Translations under genes and position numbers: made by a program
Assembly: GCA_045651205.1 (NCBI GenBank)
Contig: JAZRSA010000005.1
Coordinates: forward strand, 1-16,995
Direction: 5' to 3'
From: UMGS1649 sp045651205
Lineage (GTDB): Bacteria > Bacillota > Clostridia > TANB77 > CAG-465
Length of the DNA stretch: 16,995 nucleotides
In this document: positions 8,501 to 16,300 of the stretch, piece after piece
Numbering within the stretch: position 1 is the first letter of the stretch
Layout of the letters: each line of letters opens with the position of its first letter
The notes under the pieces: generated by a model
The model's database searches: none
Told to the model about the DNA's origin: nothing
Seen by the model: only the letters and a program-made list of their open reading frames with translations

Positions 8501-11081
8501 ACAAGTTATAGCACAAGGGGACGGTATAGAACTATCTAATCAATTAAATACGCTAGGAGAAATGGACGCTGTATCACTTACAGAAAGTACATCTTGGTGT
8601 ACTATGTTTAAAGACTTAAGAGGGTCTATGAGACGTGGAGGAGAATCTCCTCGTAACTTACTAAGTAAGTTATTAACAGCTCAATATGGTGGCGCTGTAA
8701 AAACATTCTTCAGAGAAGTGTCTGATGGACGTTTCTATAGCGATAATCCATTTGGTATTTATCATTTTGGAGATAAACGTTTTAATGATATATTTAGAGA
8801 AGGGGAATGCGTACAAAATTTATATGAAGTCTGTGATGCTACTTTATTAAAAGGTGTAAATGAATTATATGTATCTAAAGAAAACGTTTCTGCTTCACCT
8901 ACTATAAATACATCACTTCAAGATAAAACATTCTGGGATATATTACAATTATGTGCATGTAGTGGTGTAAACTATATAGGAGCGATTAGGGATTTCGGAT
9001 TTAGAAGTACGGTTTGTTTATGTAAGCCAAATCACTATTATGCATATGGCTATAAAGTTATTGACGATGATGATGGAGGAACAGCTGGTAAAATAATTGA
9101 ACGTAGAAAGCCGTTCCAACAATACCATTATTATGATTCTTATACTGACATAGTCTATAACTCTATTAAAGCATCTGAAAAGAATATGAAGACTAATGCT
9201 ACTGGACTTTGGGAATCAACTGACATGATTTGGGGACGTAGTCAATCAACAGTTGGGCCTATATACTTAGATATAAATATATATCCTGAATATCAAAAAT
9301 CTATGACAGTAGATACTACACTTGTTTCTGATGGTGAAGGTGGTATAGAACTTAACTTATTCACTCATTTCTCTGAGAAATGGGCAGCTGACGAATATGA
9401 CACTAAAGTCAATAAAGCATTAGCTGAAAGGGTTACTACTAACGTACTTAGAGAATCAGTTAGTAACATGTACTGTGGTGAAGTTTGTGTTCTAGGAGAT
9501 ATGTCTATCAAGCCGCATGATAGGTTCTATATAAATGATTATTATGAAGATATGCAAGGACATATGGAAGTTGAAGCTGTAGTTTATTCTATGAATAGTG
9601 CTACTGGATTTACTACTACTATATATCCTGACTTGATAGTTCGTTCAGAAGGTGTACATGAAGCAGCAAATATATTAACAGCAGGATCATTTATAGGATC
9701 TTTAGTAGCAGGTATAGGTGGAAGATTAATGCTTATAAATACTTTTGCTAGAATAGATTCTAAATTATTAACTTCTATAGTGACAAAAGTAGCAGGATTC
9801 TCAGCATCCACACCAGCAGATGAAGTATTAGCGGCCTGGGCAGCAACTTCTCTAGGTAAGGCACTCCATATTAGTAAAGCGAAAAGTCTTTTAGAAGCGG
9901 CTAGATTAGCATTATCTGCTTCTGTAAGTGTTACAAGCATCGCAGCGGCAGCAGCTATTGCGGCAGGAGTATTTATAATAGCTCAAAACACTAAATCTTG
10001 GGTGACTAGCTTCTTAAGAAATATTCAAGCATTGACAGTGTACCCTATAACAAAGAATCAAAGACCTTTAATAGCGGGTATGTCAGGTCATAAAGGTTCT
10101 GTATATGGCTATGCATACACTGAAGACGATGCAGAAGATTCATTGCAAGGATTAATATTTAAATCAGTAGAATGGCTAAATGATACTATGCCATTTAATA
10201 TGGGTGACCTGCTAATGAATTCGTTTACTAGAAAAACTATAGACAATGAGGGTAATAAAATTAGCGAATATGAAAGACTTAAAGAAAGATGGTCTCAAAC
10301 GTTACCACTGGAAGAAGAAGAACCGCTTCAATATTTTGTACCTGAAGATAGCAAAGCTCTTACTGACGACGAAATTAGTGAAAACCTTTATAGAAATTTA
10401 TATAATGGTGCAAATAAAGAAATGAGCAGTCGTAATTCAAATCTTCAAGGTTTAAAAATTAAATATAGAATACCTTCTTTATTAGTGTCTAAAGAAGACA
10501 GACTTGCAGATGAAGTATATAAACGCTATAACATATTAGATGTAAAATCATTTGATGATCTAGCTACAAATAAAAAGGTATTGGGCTTATATCCAATAGA
10601 AGATGAAATAGATATAAAACGTGGAGTCGTTAAAGATTCACATTCTGTAATAAAACAATTAACTATTGCTCATTCTACAGGAGATGCAAAAGTTCAAATG
10701 CCATTCGAATCAGGGAACAGAATTATTAAATTATTTACAGAACGTTCTTCTGAAAACGGTACTATATATGATTTACCAATGCTTCAAGAAGATGCAGTTT
10801 ATATACTTAAACTAATATTGAACGACCAAGCATTAAAAAATAAAGAAGTGGAATTCTTAAGTGGAACAAGAGTAAACGATAAGAAAACTTGGAAGAACAC
10901 AGGCTTCGCTTTTATATTAGACAGTAATGATAGAAAAGCTTTATTAAATGCTATAGAAAATATTCGCAAACAAACTTCATGGTTAAATGGAAATAAAGAC
11001 CAAGCGATATTTGAATATAAAGAGCAAGACAAAGGCGTACTAATTATTGTCTACGCTCCACGAGATGCATATAATGAATAG
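2526..11081 (+). CDS. Giant baseplate hub protein with N-terminal SNase-like nuclease domain
   Basis: A 2851-residue protein starting at TTG 2526. Order of parts (residues from that start): an Asn/Thr/Ser-rich leader (1-35); an SNase-like domain (about 113-400) with DGDT at 133-136, VRLIGINCPE at 185-194 and DGYGR at 372-376; a first duplicated domain (about 474-616); a second copy (about 960-1095); a charged linker near 1250-1265; a long unassigned middle with a CxxC at 1729-1732; a hub domain (about 1853-2375) with RIHVRMGYG at 1961-1969 and a following NGKIAEIDVGD strand pair; hydrophobic stretches at 2383-2399 and 2465-2486; and an unassigned C-terminus. The hub part resembles the gp27/GpD/XkdQ family (seen pattern; fold inferred), which forms the trimeric collar joining tail tube to spike. 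Family members are usually a few hundred residues, so this is a large fusion. The gene is followed by spike and wedge genes, as expected for a hub. The product is probably a structural protein of the tail tip. Confidence 0.75.
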   Translation: MAVDDKNKNNTTTSSNKNDSDVEVVVSGEPNETRDRALIRKYKEMADFRRDYEDVDIKDCIPTLDEMVKDDLMYDILEKAVNGETEKDVTDAAFYTDGPPTQTLGYHSDKNVFILKIPSIEISQRALELNEIDGDTFRVPIDSIVEGKDGFTMNNGEKYDSFKDYCVKKNLIDPNASPDNQKLQVRLIGINCPEIPHYSIQPMKDSDIVSMTIEEAKKKGAKMEKYKYTGTAALDRSESNDTKIDFYKVKKDNGQYGYHEIIKDAGNLIDTADKVDGYKYKKIVVSDESKKNDLVGGYKARDNLVEMLKKGNVYVMLDANGIKANKTSSKYKLYYNHWWNVADTIGDMIDQWQNHSPETALTKLSYSPYGTDGYGRFIGAAYVYQNDLPINIAKYNIADQDTKSVSNPDFSSSPELGNLGGDNAAAFELYSYDINKQIWLDSFTEMTKDSYNQRIAFHKEVAGLDFTKLRNCTMMIGDTLLLIPPQNIRSMSNIEYEKVSIMRGKGSMVKNHTNRDMYLEVDLFFYNNSGVNGIAKEVKLPNGEERTYYLNGLRSLIAQFKVAPYLPIENQFINDVLGIEAVSLVNLSVSTVEGMPRLLQATLTMRDFNYRVYMPDVPMDFSSNQVAAIAEMNPIFAKCFNWDVFRYYYQRMLSFGNLQKEFPYGTIAYNKELYSKKEVLQPVYFCEKDGFGASDISFYIPDENWLKAALSIKKDKDFYGQDIATYDTTEECKAWINEFCTSAKAINTINSSNVTSALDKMLLDNTLRLNLYQGRKLLNVLQSQKTNLLSDNKKEVFKQYIKPILKPIEETCLSSSVISNVNVNEITDTDNLTLSYEFVLNLNTSNICVYDMETIKESIRDTLDMKNIAGIFKDNKAIFNVQFKIQKDGGLYKLNTKQRPIITGREFSIEEDVTLTDLDILSAFANGTINGESMNGNKQTNETLETEYDYLNPAAMQFVSYIENIEVHNLSFSLTNNFADITLKALDGFAPQYMGSSDTVIELSFITNDPYEVSMLNVLPAHAANIGKLYRRILSCWPIRVRNQYLQLAGINEVLIDLIEVQTVQGFPGAYEVRMRMTSVDRTMRMRETMKQLESDKKSGSAEIAAIRSYWDVENVLSNAELYPDLDLPSIKELAELGFNFIRYRDSKQAYPDPDFYLSYSWPYTAAIIKKNLKDIFYNQIFHDEGKDKSELLDDTNFKFFDQMGMELYRKLDPFEGLTESKNSEGKVQNKWADEYDKAIEVIDSSSEETIKRKKQKSEEEEVAEKNCADLSDILIFLTACDMQDGWVLKPGYTAPVVKAATNTAVEQLDCSGVAGDIAEEEVKNAAFAQEIFDLRSEAIKAIDSYLSDPIDYNRYNLSSYTNLTTDDVDYEPGVGPLLNKVAGLFASEAKGKKILQLLNPFETEWKTVRKDSGSADRNDTLQSNNPINYTKPYTIDFLGGFLYSAAKCISASNTYDASKSSNEWEPTQYRTNSVGAAILDDTGKYIPNCTIERNGKKTAQADSLQEAIDYGIQWGMFQIKKYRASELRRLLQPSSRVTYLPEKDLPIYKDPKTGKERWHAGFIDPYYNIAGYKSKIGKEYIEQISTSEGANAIAFLRNVLVYLRKMIIDGLIFSEVDIIAKDFDSISKTVLDNHITVTDNLKAALGKLGEVALDIVTLPADLLTGILGGPSKLGETGYDLFIDNTVGYVDDATHNARVDSITEALDGDEAAAETIIGLVESIPDTYKCSFCARLILPVIMAATQNDEKLNTMLELSQLSSLNNLTAGFITNNEPMTPITKFCNAMFSIGMMEYSRQETNPETTSDSQKLWNYIMKEAYTKLANDPQAYVLHSYYDMLINDKRGRLLRAFPTYYIIFMDEGRKIGSWKLFDNFYNMSAVSEITVSKSRKIPADTCSFVMSNMYTSYAAEYDNTTRQQYVDVYGLRDVFDSIFSPRSYFLKEDSLRRREQNLETVVLKPGVRIHVRMGYGADASRLPVVFNGKIAEIDVGDVVQVIAQGDGIELSNQLNTLGEMDAVSLTESTSWCTMFKDLRGSMRRGGESPRNLLSKLLTAQYGGAVKTFFREVSDGRFYSDNPFGIYHFGDKRFNDIFREGECVQNLYEVCDATLLKGVNELYVSKENVSASPTINTSLQDKTFWDILQLCACSGVNYIGAIRDFGFRSTVCLCKPNHYYAYGYKVIDDDDGGTAGKIIERRKPFQQYHYYDSYTDIVYNSIKASEKNMKTNATGLWESTDMIWGRSQSTVGPIYLDINIYPEYQKSMTVDTTLVSDGEGGIELNLFTHFSEKWAADEYDTKVNKALAERVTTNVLRESVSNMYCGEVCVLGDMSIKPHDRFYINDYYEDMQGHMEVEAVVYSMNSATGFTTTIYPDLIVRSEGVHEAANILTAGSFIGSLVAGIGGRLMLINTFARIDSKLLTSIVTKVAGFSASTPADEVLAAWAATSLGKALHISKAKSLLEAARLALSASVSVTSIAAAAAIAAGVFIIAQNTKSWVTSFLRNIQALTVYPITKNQRPLIAGMSGHKGSVYGYAYTEDDAEDSLQGLIFKSVEWLNDTMPFNMGDLLMNSFTRKTIDNEGNKISEYERLKERWSQTLPLEEEEPLQYFVPEDSKALTDDEISENLYRNLYNGANKEMSSRNSNLQGLKIKYRIPSLLVSKEDRLADEVYKRYNILDVKSFDDLATNKKVLGLYPIEDEIDIKRGVVKDSHSVIKQLTIAHSTGDAKVQMPFESGNRIIKLFTERSSENGTIYDLPMLQEDAVYILKLILNDQALKNKEVEFLSGTRVNDKKTWKNTGFAFILDSNDRKALLNAIENIRKQTSWLNGNKDQAIFEYKEQDKGVLIIVYAPRDAYNE
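2862..3723 (+). other. Staphylococcal nuclease (SNase/TNase)-like domain inside hub gene
   Basis: Against S. aureus nuclease the seen motifs line up in order: DGDT matches the Asp21 loop, Arg186 of VRLIGI matches Arg35, Glu194 of CPE matches Glu43, and Arg376 of DGYGR matches Arg87. The YGRFIGAAYVY strand followed by PINIAKYNIA copies the YGRxLAYVY...VNxxLVxxGxA end of the fold. The residue equal to Asp40 is Asn191 and that equal to Thr41 is Cys192. The domain is enlarged by an insertion of roughly 40 residues between the first strands and about 90 residues after CPEIP. Main catalytic residues look intact, so activity is plausible. Confidence 0.75.
3945..4376 (+). repeat. Coding duplication, copy 1, in hub gene
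   Basis: Protein-level repeat unit of about 140 residues. Key anchor PIENQF at 567-572 is followed 24 residues later by TVEGMP (591-596) and then an ATLTMRDFNYR strand. The same anchors at near-identical spacing recur about 471 residues downstream. DNA identity is low, so the duplication is old. Its beta-rich pattern would fit a tail-tube-like or hub-accessory barrel, but the fold is not established. Confidence 0.6.
5400..5808 (+). repeat. Coding duplication, copy 2, in hub gene
   Basis: Second copy of the unit. PIRVRNQY at 1038-1045 is followed 25 residues later by TVQGFP (1063-1068) and a VRMRMTSVDRTMR strand, matching copy 1 position by position. It leads directly into a segment with repeated Y-P-D-x-D motifs (YPDLDLP, YPDPDFY) of unknown role. 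Confidence 0.6.
8083..9654 (+). other. Baseplate hub domain (gp27/GpD/XkdQ-like) within giant protein
   Basis: This part starts with a DEGRKIGSWKLFDNFY segment and a strand EITVSKSRK. It continues with LKPGVRIHVRMGYG, PVVFNGKIAEIDVGDVVQV and QGDGIEL, a pattern typical of hub proteins in which beta-barrel strands with a GxR and a 'FxGxI' motif are followed by a polar loop. It ends with a strand set GHMEVEAVVYSMN followed by GFTTTIYPDLIV, as in the C-terminal barrel of these hubs. Assignment is by pattern only. Confidence 0.6.
9672..9986 (+). other. Two hydrophobic, possibly membrane-active segments in hub protein
   Basis: Residues 2383-2399 (glycine/alanine/isoleucine-rich, no charge) and 2465-2486 (six alanines in a seven-residue stretch followed by GVFIIA) are long enough to span or insert into a membrane. 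A basic, partly hydrophobic stretch lies between them. They follow directly on the hub barrel. They could also be buried helices of a trimer core. Confidence 0.5.
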
Positions 11082-11092
11082 GAGTTGATATA

Positions 11093-11434
11093 ATGGCTGT
11101 ATTAAAAAAGACAATCAAAGATAATCTTATGGCTGGTGAAAATAAATATAAATATGACGAAGAAAAAATAGGCCAAGTCATTGATTGTAATGAAAAAGAA
11201 AATCGCTGTACTATATCTGTTATAACAAGAGATGGTATAAGCGCAATTGAATATAACGTCTATGTCAAATGTAAAGACTTTCCTGATATAGGTGACTTTG
11301 TTGAACTTAAAGAGCAATTCAGAAAGTTCACTATTGTTGGTATTTTAAATAGTGATGATTTAAATACAGCAATAGATAGTGACATATATAGTAGTTTATA
11401 TGGCGGAGCAGTAAATGGTTATGTAGGATATTAA
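11093..11434 (+). CDS. Small OB-fold baseplate/spike-base protein
   Basis: A 113-residue protein with a good SD (AGGAGTTGAT at 11080-11089, overlapping the hub stop codon TAG). Residues about 23-85 have the strand pattern of the OB barrel at the base of phage spikes (T4 gp5 N-domain, GpV, XkdR position): IGQVIDCNEKENRCTISVI, then a polar strand, then FPDIGDFVEL and KFTIVGIL. The P-x-x-GD-x-V turn and final 'kp.IVG'-type strand are characteristic. The C-terminal tail is rich in Tyr and Gly (YSSLYGGAVNGYVGY) and could extend into the next protein of the spike. The gene sits immediately after the hub, the place of XkdR in PBSX. No beta-helix or lysozyme part is present. Function is inferred from fold pattern and position. 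Confidence 0.55.
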   Translation: MAVLKKTIKDNLMAGENKYKYDEEKIGQVIDCNEKENRCTISVITRDGISAIEYNVYVKCKDFPDIGDFVELKEQFRKFTIVGILNSDDLNTAIDSDIYSSLYGGAVNGYVGY

Positions 11435-11453
11435 ACAAGGACGGTGCTTGTAG

Positions 11454-12020
11454 ATGGCAAACAAACAAAATTTATTTAATGAAACTGTTTCTAAAACTAA
11501 GCAAGCATCTAGACAATCAGATAAATCTATAATAAATAAAAAAAGTGGGTCCAATATCACCGTAAAAGGTGATGGATCCACATCTATGGTATCAGGCATA
11601 TACGCCCAATACAAAGCAGACAAAAATTCAGGAGTGGCTACTGAAATATCTTTACAATCAAATACTATAACAGTACAAAAAGATATAGTAGCTAATGATT
11701 TAATTCTTAATAGACACAAATTGAATTCTCAATTATATGAATTAACCAACTTCAAAAATAATTGTGGAACTGTTATGGGTAACATGATGATGGATGCTAC
11801 AATATTAGTAAAGTGTTGGGAGCCAACTCTTGAAGAATTTGTTCTAATAAGAAGACCTGTTAGATTCCCCGTATTTGGAAATATGTTAGATGCTTATGTT
11901 GTAGATGAACGTCTAGATGTATATGTAGACATGTCAGAAGATATCGCTAATTATCAAAACAATTTAAATTCACTTTATGAATTAGGATTGGAAGATGAAG
12001 AAGGTGATTCATCTGAGTAA
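11454..12020 (+). CDS. Uncharacterised baseplate-cluster protein, possible spike or tip protein
   Basis: A 188-residue protein with SD AAGGACGGTG seven bases before ATG 11454. I do not recognise its family. The first 35 residues are polar and Lys/Ser/Gln-rich. Residues about 36-85 look like successive short beta strands (ITVKGDG, TEISLQSNTITVQ, DIVANDLILN), a pattern that would suit a trimeric beta-stranded spike or needle. The second half has a compact beta-rich block (FVLIRRPVRFPVFGNMLDAYVV) and the end is very acidic (EDEEGDSSE). It lies between the OB-fold protein and the gp25-like protein and overlaps the latter, so it is very likely made together with the baseplate. A spike tip or an adaptor between hub and wedge are both possible. 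Confidence 0.45.
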   Translation: MANKQNLFNETVSKTKQASRQSDKSIINKKSGSNITVKGDGSTSMVSGIYAQYKADKNSGVATEISLQSNTITVQKDIVANDLILNRHKLNSQLYELTNFKNNCGTVMGNMMMDATILVKCWEPTLEEFVLIRRPVRFPVFGNMLDAYVVDERLDVYVDMSEDIANYQNNLNSLYELGLEDEEGDSSE

Positions 12021-12534
12021 TGTAGATTTCTTATTAAATAATAATGGTGATATAGTTTTTGAATCAGGAAAAATAAATGATTCAGAAAAACTTGAATTTA
12101 ATTTTCATTATGCTACGTCTAAATCTTTATTGTTTAATTTTGAGTTTATAACTTTTCAAAACTATATAGAAAGACAACCAGAATGGTTACAATTTAATTT
12201 TAACACATATGATGTTTTATATGACAAGACTAATAAATTAGCTACTGGTGATGAATTTATAAAACAATCTATTAAAATGGCGTTAGAAACAGAACTAGGC
12301 ACTATAAGAGAGAATGGCTCTGTAGGAAGTGACATTTATAAATATAGACATATGTTTATGGATGAAGAAAAAACCATAGATTACATACAACAATGTGCAA
12401 CAGAAGCCATTAGAGGGATAGTTTCAAATTATGAAGTTAAAGTTTATTTTATGAAAACAGCTTATTATGATTTTTATAATGCTGTAAAAATTTCTGTAAT
12501 ATTATCAGATAAAATTATGTGGTTTACATTATAA
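11995..12534 (+). CDS. gp25/XkdS-like baseplate wedge protein
   Basis: A protein of up to 179 residues. The C-terminal half carries the gp25-type core: MALETELGTIRENGSVG at about residues 95-111, corresponding to the 'T.xGe....p.~G' segment, then a helical stretch with IQQCATEAIRG and final beta strands (YNAVKISVILSDKIMWFTL). In T4 and contractile injection systems gp25 starts sheath assembly at the inner baseplate ring; PBSX XkdS sits in the same gene order. Start: ATG 11995 has a modest SD (AGGA at 11984) and overlaps the preceding gene by 26 bases. A much better SD (AAGGTGAT at 12001-12008) lies inside it and would serve CTG 12013, giving 173 residues and an 8-base overlap. The N-terminus is therefore uncertain. 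Confidence 0.65.
   Translation: MKKVIHLSNVDFLLNNNGDIVFESGKINDSEKLEFNFHYATSKSLLFNFEFITFQNYIERQPEWLQFNFNTYDVLYDKTNKLATGDEFIKQSIKMALETELGTIRENGSVGSDIYKYRHMFMDEEKTIDYIQQCATEAIRGIVSNYEVKVYFMKTAYYDFYNAVKISVILSDKIMWFTL
12001..12008 (+). promoter_or_regulatory. Strong SD inside the gp25-like gene start, pointing to CTG 12013
   Basis: AAGGTGAT matches the 3' end of 16S rRNA over eight bases and is four bases before an in-frame CTG at 12013. Its placement relative to the start is the same as at the TTG-started hub gene. It may set the true start, or only coincide with a Lys-Val-Ile stretch of the protein. Confidence 0.4.
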
Positions 12535-12545
12535 GGTAGGTGATT
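12533..12545 (+). promoter_or_regulatory. SD region of the GpJ-like gene; start GTG 12540 or ATC 12549
   Basis: The sequence AAGGTAGGTGATT overlaps the stop codon TAA of the gene before. If GTG at 12540 starts the protein, the SD is only AAGG with a short gap of three bases. If TAGGTGAT (12537-12544) is the SD, the in-frame codon at standard distance is ATC 12549, an unusual start. Confidence 0.45.
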
Positions 12546-13349
12546 ACTATCAAATCATTTTCAGAAATATATAATGCACTGAAACAAAATTTCTTAGAAA
12601 GAACTAATGTAGACGTAGCTCCTCGTTCTACTATAGATATGTTTTTCAAAGCTGTTTCAGATATGATTCATCAAGTATATGATGTTATAGAAGAGAATAA
12701 AAAGCCTTATTTATTTACTAATCAAAAAGGTGAAGAATTAGATGCGACAGGATACTTTTTACAATGCCCTAGAGAGGAAGAAGAAAGCGATAGCAATTAT
12801 TTATATAGATTAAGTAATTGGACACAAAGAAACGCAGCTTGTAACCAACAAGCTATCCTTGACAAATGTAAAGAATTAAAATATAGTTCAAGTCAAAACT
12901 ATGTGCCTTATACAAAAGGTGTAGGTACTGCTACTATATATGTCATACCTCTTGATTATAGTGACGGAGCAATCTCAAGAGCATTAATAGAAGCACAAGA
13001 AAAAGTTTCGCCTGTATTGTCTCCTTCTTCAATTATTAACTTTGAAGTACCTGAACCTAAATATGTTAGAATAGTTGCTTATTTAGATGTTAAAGTTAAT
13101 TCTGATAAAGAAAACATTAAACGTCTTATTCAAGACCAAGTTAAGCAATATATAAATTCAATAGCTCCAGGGAATAGCTTATACTTAGGGCAAATAAATA
13201 ATATAGGATTAGACACAGAAAATGTGGAGTATTTTAATGTAGTACAAATATTTGCTAACGATGAAGAGATAACTGATTTTGAAATATTACAAACAATAAC
13301 GGCTAAGTTTTTATTTGATCAAATAATATTCTGGGAGGTGGAGAATTAA
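12540..13349 (+). CDS. Baseplate J-like wedge protein (GpJ/XkdT/gp6 family)
   Basis: A 269-residue protein with the order of elements usual for baseplate J proteins: an N-terminal region with DVAPRSTIDMFFKAVSDMI and a helix, then EELDATGYFLQCPR, matching the 'LD..g...g..R' pattern, then ESDSNYLYRLSNW, matching 'R..gEsd..yR.Ri', and a middle domain (GVGTATIYVIPLD, ALIEAQEKVSPVLSP). The C-terminal part YVRIVAYLDVKVN, then IKRLIQDQVKQYI and PGNSLYLGQI, is the second conserved half. In T4 gp6 and P2 GpJ this protein forms the wedge ring connecting hub and tail fibres. At 269 residues it is somewhat shorter than XkdT (about 350). It lies between the gp25-like gene and a very large peripheral protein, matching the XkdS-T-U order. 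The next gene begins on the base after its TAA. Confidence 0.8.
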   Translation: MITIKSFSEIYNALKQNFLERTNVDVAPRSTIDMFFKAVSDMIHQVYDVIEENKKPYLFTNQKGEELDATGYFLQCPREEEESDSNYLYRLSNWTQRNAACNQQAILDKCKELKYSSSQNYVPYTKGVGTATIYVIPLDYSDGAISRALIEAQEKVSPVLSPSSIINFEVPEPKYVRIVAYLDVKVNSDKENIKRLIQDQVKQYINSIAPGNSLYLGQINNIGLDTENVEYFNVVQIFANDEEITDFEILQTITAKFLFDQIIFWEVEN

Positions 13350-16300
13350 ATGTTTGATTATAATAAAATGATTCAAAGAGCAATTGAATTCTTCCCTCGC
13401 TGGACAGATATTCGTAAAAGATATAAAACTTCTAACGGTGGTAACCTATTGGGCTCCATGCTAGATGAAACAATAAAAATAGAAGAGGCTATTCAAGAAT
13501 ATATAGACTCTTACTTTTTAGAGACTTATGAAGGCCATGAAAATGAAGTAATGGCCTTTTCTTATATGGCAAATATAGGTAAGTTTGAAAACCTTAATCG
13601 CTTAAATGTTTATTATGACATAGTATCAGATGGTATTGAAAGTTCTAAACTATTAATGATAACAACAAATGTTAGATTGTTTAATGAAGATAAATACGAT
13701 GAATATATCTATTATGAAGATGGTAAGTTGTTCATTAAAGAGTCTCTATATAATGGTAACCCGCTTACTATTATAATAGATGATGACACTATTACAGAAT
13801 ATCATTTAACTAAATACCATGTATGGAACATCTTTGATGAATTTGCTACATTTGTTAACACTCGTAGATATGAGAACGAAACAAATAAAGAACTGTTAGA
13901 TAGAATATTATATATAACTAAAAACTTACCTAATGGTTCTGAATCAGGATTAAAACATGCTATTATATCTGAGTTAATGCATTTTGATCCTAATATAACT
14001 ATGGACGATATAAAAATAGAAAGAGCTACACCAGAAAACTTAATTAAGCCATATGAAGAATTTGAATTTTTATTAGAAAAAATGATGTATGTCAATAGAG
14101 ACGTATTTAAATGTAAACGTTGGGACTTTGACTTCTGGACATATGAATTTGAATCTATAAGTTATATGCCGCATAAATGGAATGAGGTTCTATCCATATA
14201 TCAAAATGGAATAGGGCATGGAAATGACTTAGAAGTTATCATATCAGATGCAGAAGATAAAACTGACGCAACTGTTACTTTATATAATAAGTCACTTGTA
14301 GCTTTTGAAAAATATGTTCACAATAAAGACATTGAATATGATATAGACTTTAAATTAGTTAAATATAATGAAATATTAAATAAATCTAATATTAAATATA
14401 AAATTAAAGCATCTGAGTTAGTAGATATAACTAACGAAGATATTAATTTACATGTATATGAATCTAATAAAGTTAAAGAAATCAGACGTGCAGAAGATAT
14501 ATATTCTTTTGGGTATAATGTAACATTAAATGATAGATCTGTTATACCATCTAATGATTTAGACTGGTACAAATTACGTTTCTCTCAAAAAGATAATGAA
14601 CAGTTCAAGATTTCTTATGCAAATGTTATTCATTCAAATGTCAATACAAAAGATACAGTACTTACTCAAAATTTATTAAAACAAATACCAGGGTTTATGT
14701 TTAATGCCGAAGGTGAATTTATCAGTGCCAGAGATCAAAAAAGAATAACTAGAGCGAACGACTTTAATACAAGCGAAGGTCTTGTTACTGTAGACAATGG
14801 TATTGGACTTGCCAGCAATGTTATATCAGGAAATGCATCTTTAGCTGTTTCTGATTATGGCAATATGAATATGACAATTAATTATACTTGTGAGCCTGTA
14901 GATGTGCCTCACGCTCTTATTAAATCTAAAGGTATATACTGGGACGAGAACGAGAACCTTGTTATAAGAGGAGACTACTCTATAGAAGATAAAGTAATTG
15001 AAATAAATTTAAAAGCTAATACATTTGAGTTTGATATAATAAGTTCTAAAATCCCAGGTAGGGTAACAGTAAATGTAACAGATGGAGGCAAAGAGTTAGA
15101 ACCTTATATTGTAGATGTAGGAAATACAGATGATAACAAATTTAAAGTTGAAGAAACACTAACGCCTCGTGACTTAAAAATAACTATACACACTCTATCA
15201 TTTAACAATATAGTTTTAGGCAACTTTAAATATTCTAACTTTATGTTAGAAGTAAAAACAGAAAAAAATAAAGTTGTTCTACCAGAAAATAATATATATA
15301 AAATACCTAGAACAAGTAATTTGCATTTTAATTTAACTATGGGTAGCGGGAATAAACCTATTATAAACAGTATTGTTATAGGTCAAAATACAGACAAGAT
15401 AATGTATACTACAGATTTTATAAAGAAAGAATCTTTATGTGAAAGAATATTCAAAATCAAATCGTATACTGATATAGAATTGTTAAAGATAAAAGCTGTA
15501 GATGAACAAATTATAGAAGACGCAGTTTTAAAATGTACTGATAACCTATACAAAAATTTATACTCCAACTTCAAGGATGAAGCAAAAGCATATCTTAAAA
15601 CGGTAGTTAAAGATTTAATGAGCACTAAGCCTGAAGAAATGACTATTGTGACTCATGAAGAATGGGCCGTGGATGAACTCTTTAAAAACTTGGCTTTAGA
15701 AATCTACAATAGTTGTATAGATTTAATTGGAATACTTATTCCATATAAGAATAAACTATTTGCAGTTGAACAACCATATAGCACTATATTATCAACTGTT
15801 GAAAGTAGAATGACTGAGTTCTTAAACAATACAGGATTATATTTCTTAAGTATATCACAACTGCCTAATAACTTCTATGTATCTGAATTATTCCCAGTCA
15901 TAGATAATACCAAATGGTATAAAACTATTATGTTTATTGCAGATGATATAATGGAAGTTGTTTCTGATTTAAGTACAGAGAACTTAGGGGAATTTATCCC
16001 TGGAGTAGAATATAAAGGTGGAACTCATAACAATAAAGCTGAGATACCATATATAAGATTAGACTTATCAGAATACGAAAGAGTAGATTCTGTTGTTGCT
16101 AATGGTGGTAAAACTCATGAGTTTGTAGAGAGTGGTAAAAAATATTATAATATCGTACTTGAAAATGGTAGTAAAGTTTCATCAATAACTATTGAAGGTA
16201 TTAGAAACAAAGAAGCTAGAAAAATACCATTGGTAGATATGATAACATATAGTATGCTTGATTTTAATATAACTAACGATAAAATATTGTGTAGTAGATT

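Noticed and set aside
5405..11317. Minus-strand open frames opposite the hub and spike-base genes
   Set aside because: They are antisense shadows of well supported genes, without SD or recognisable domains.
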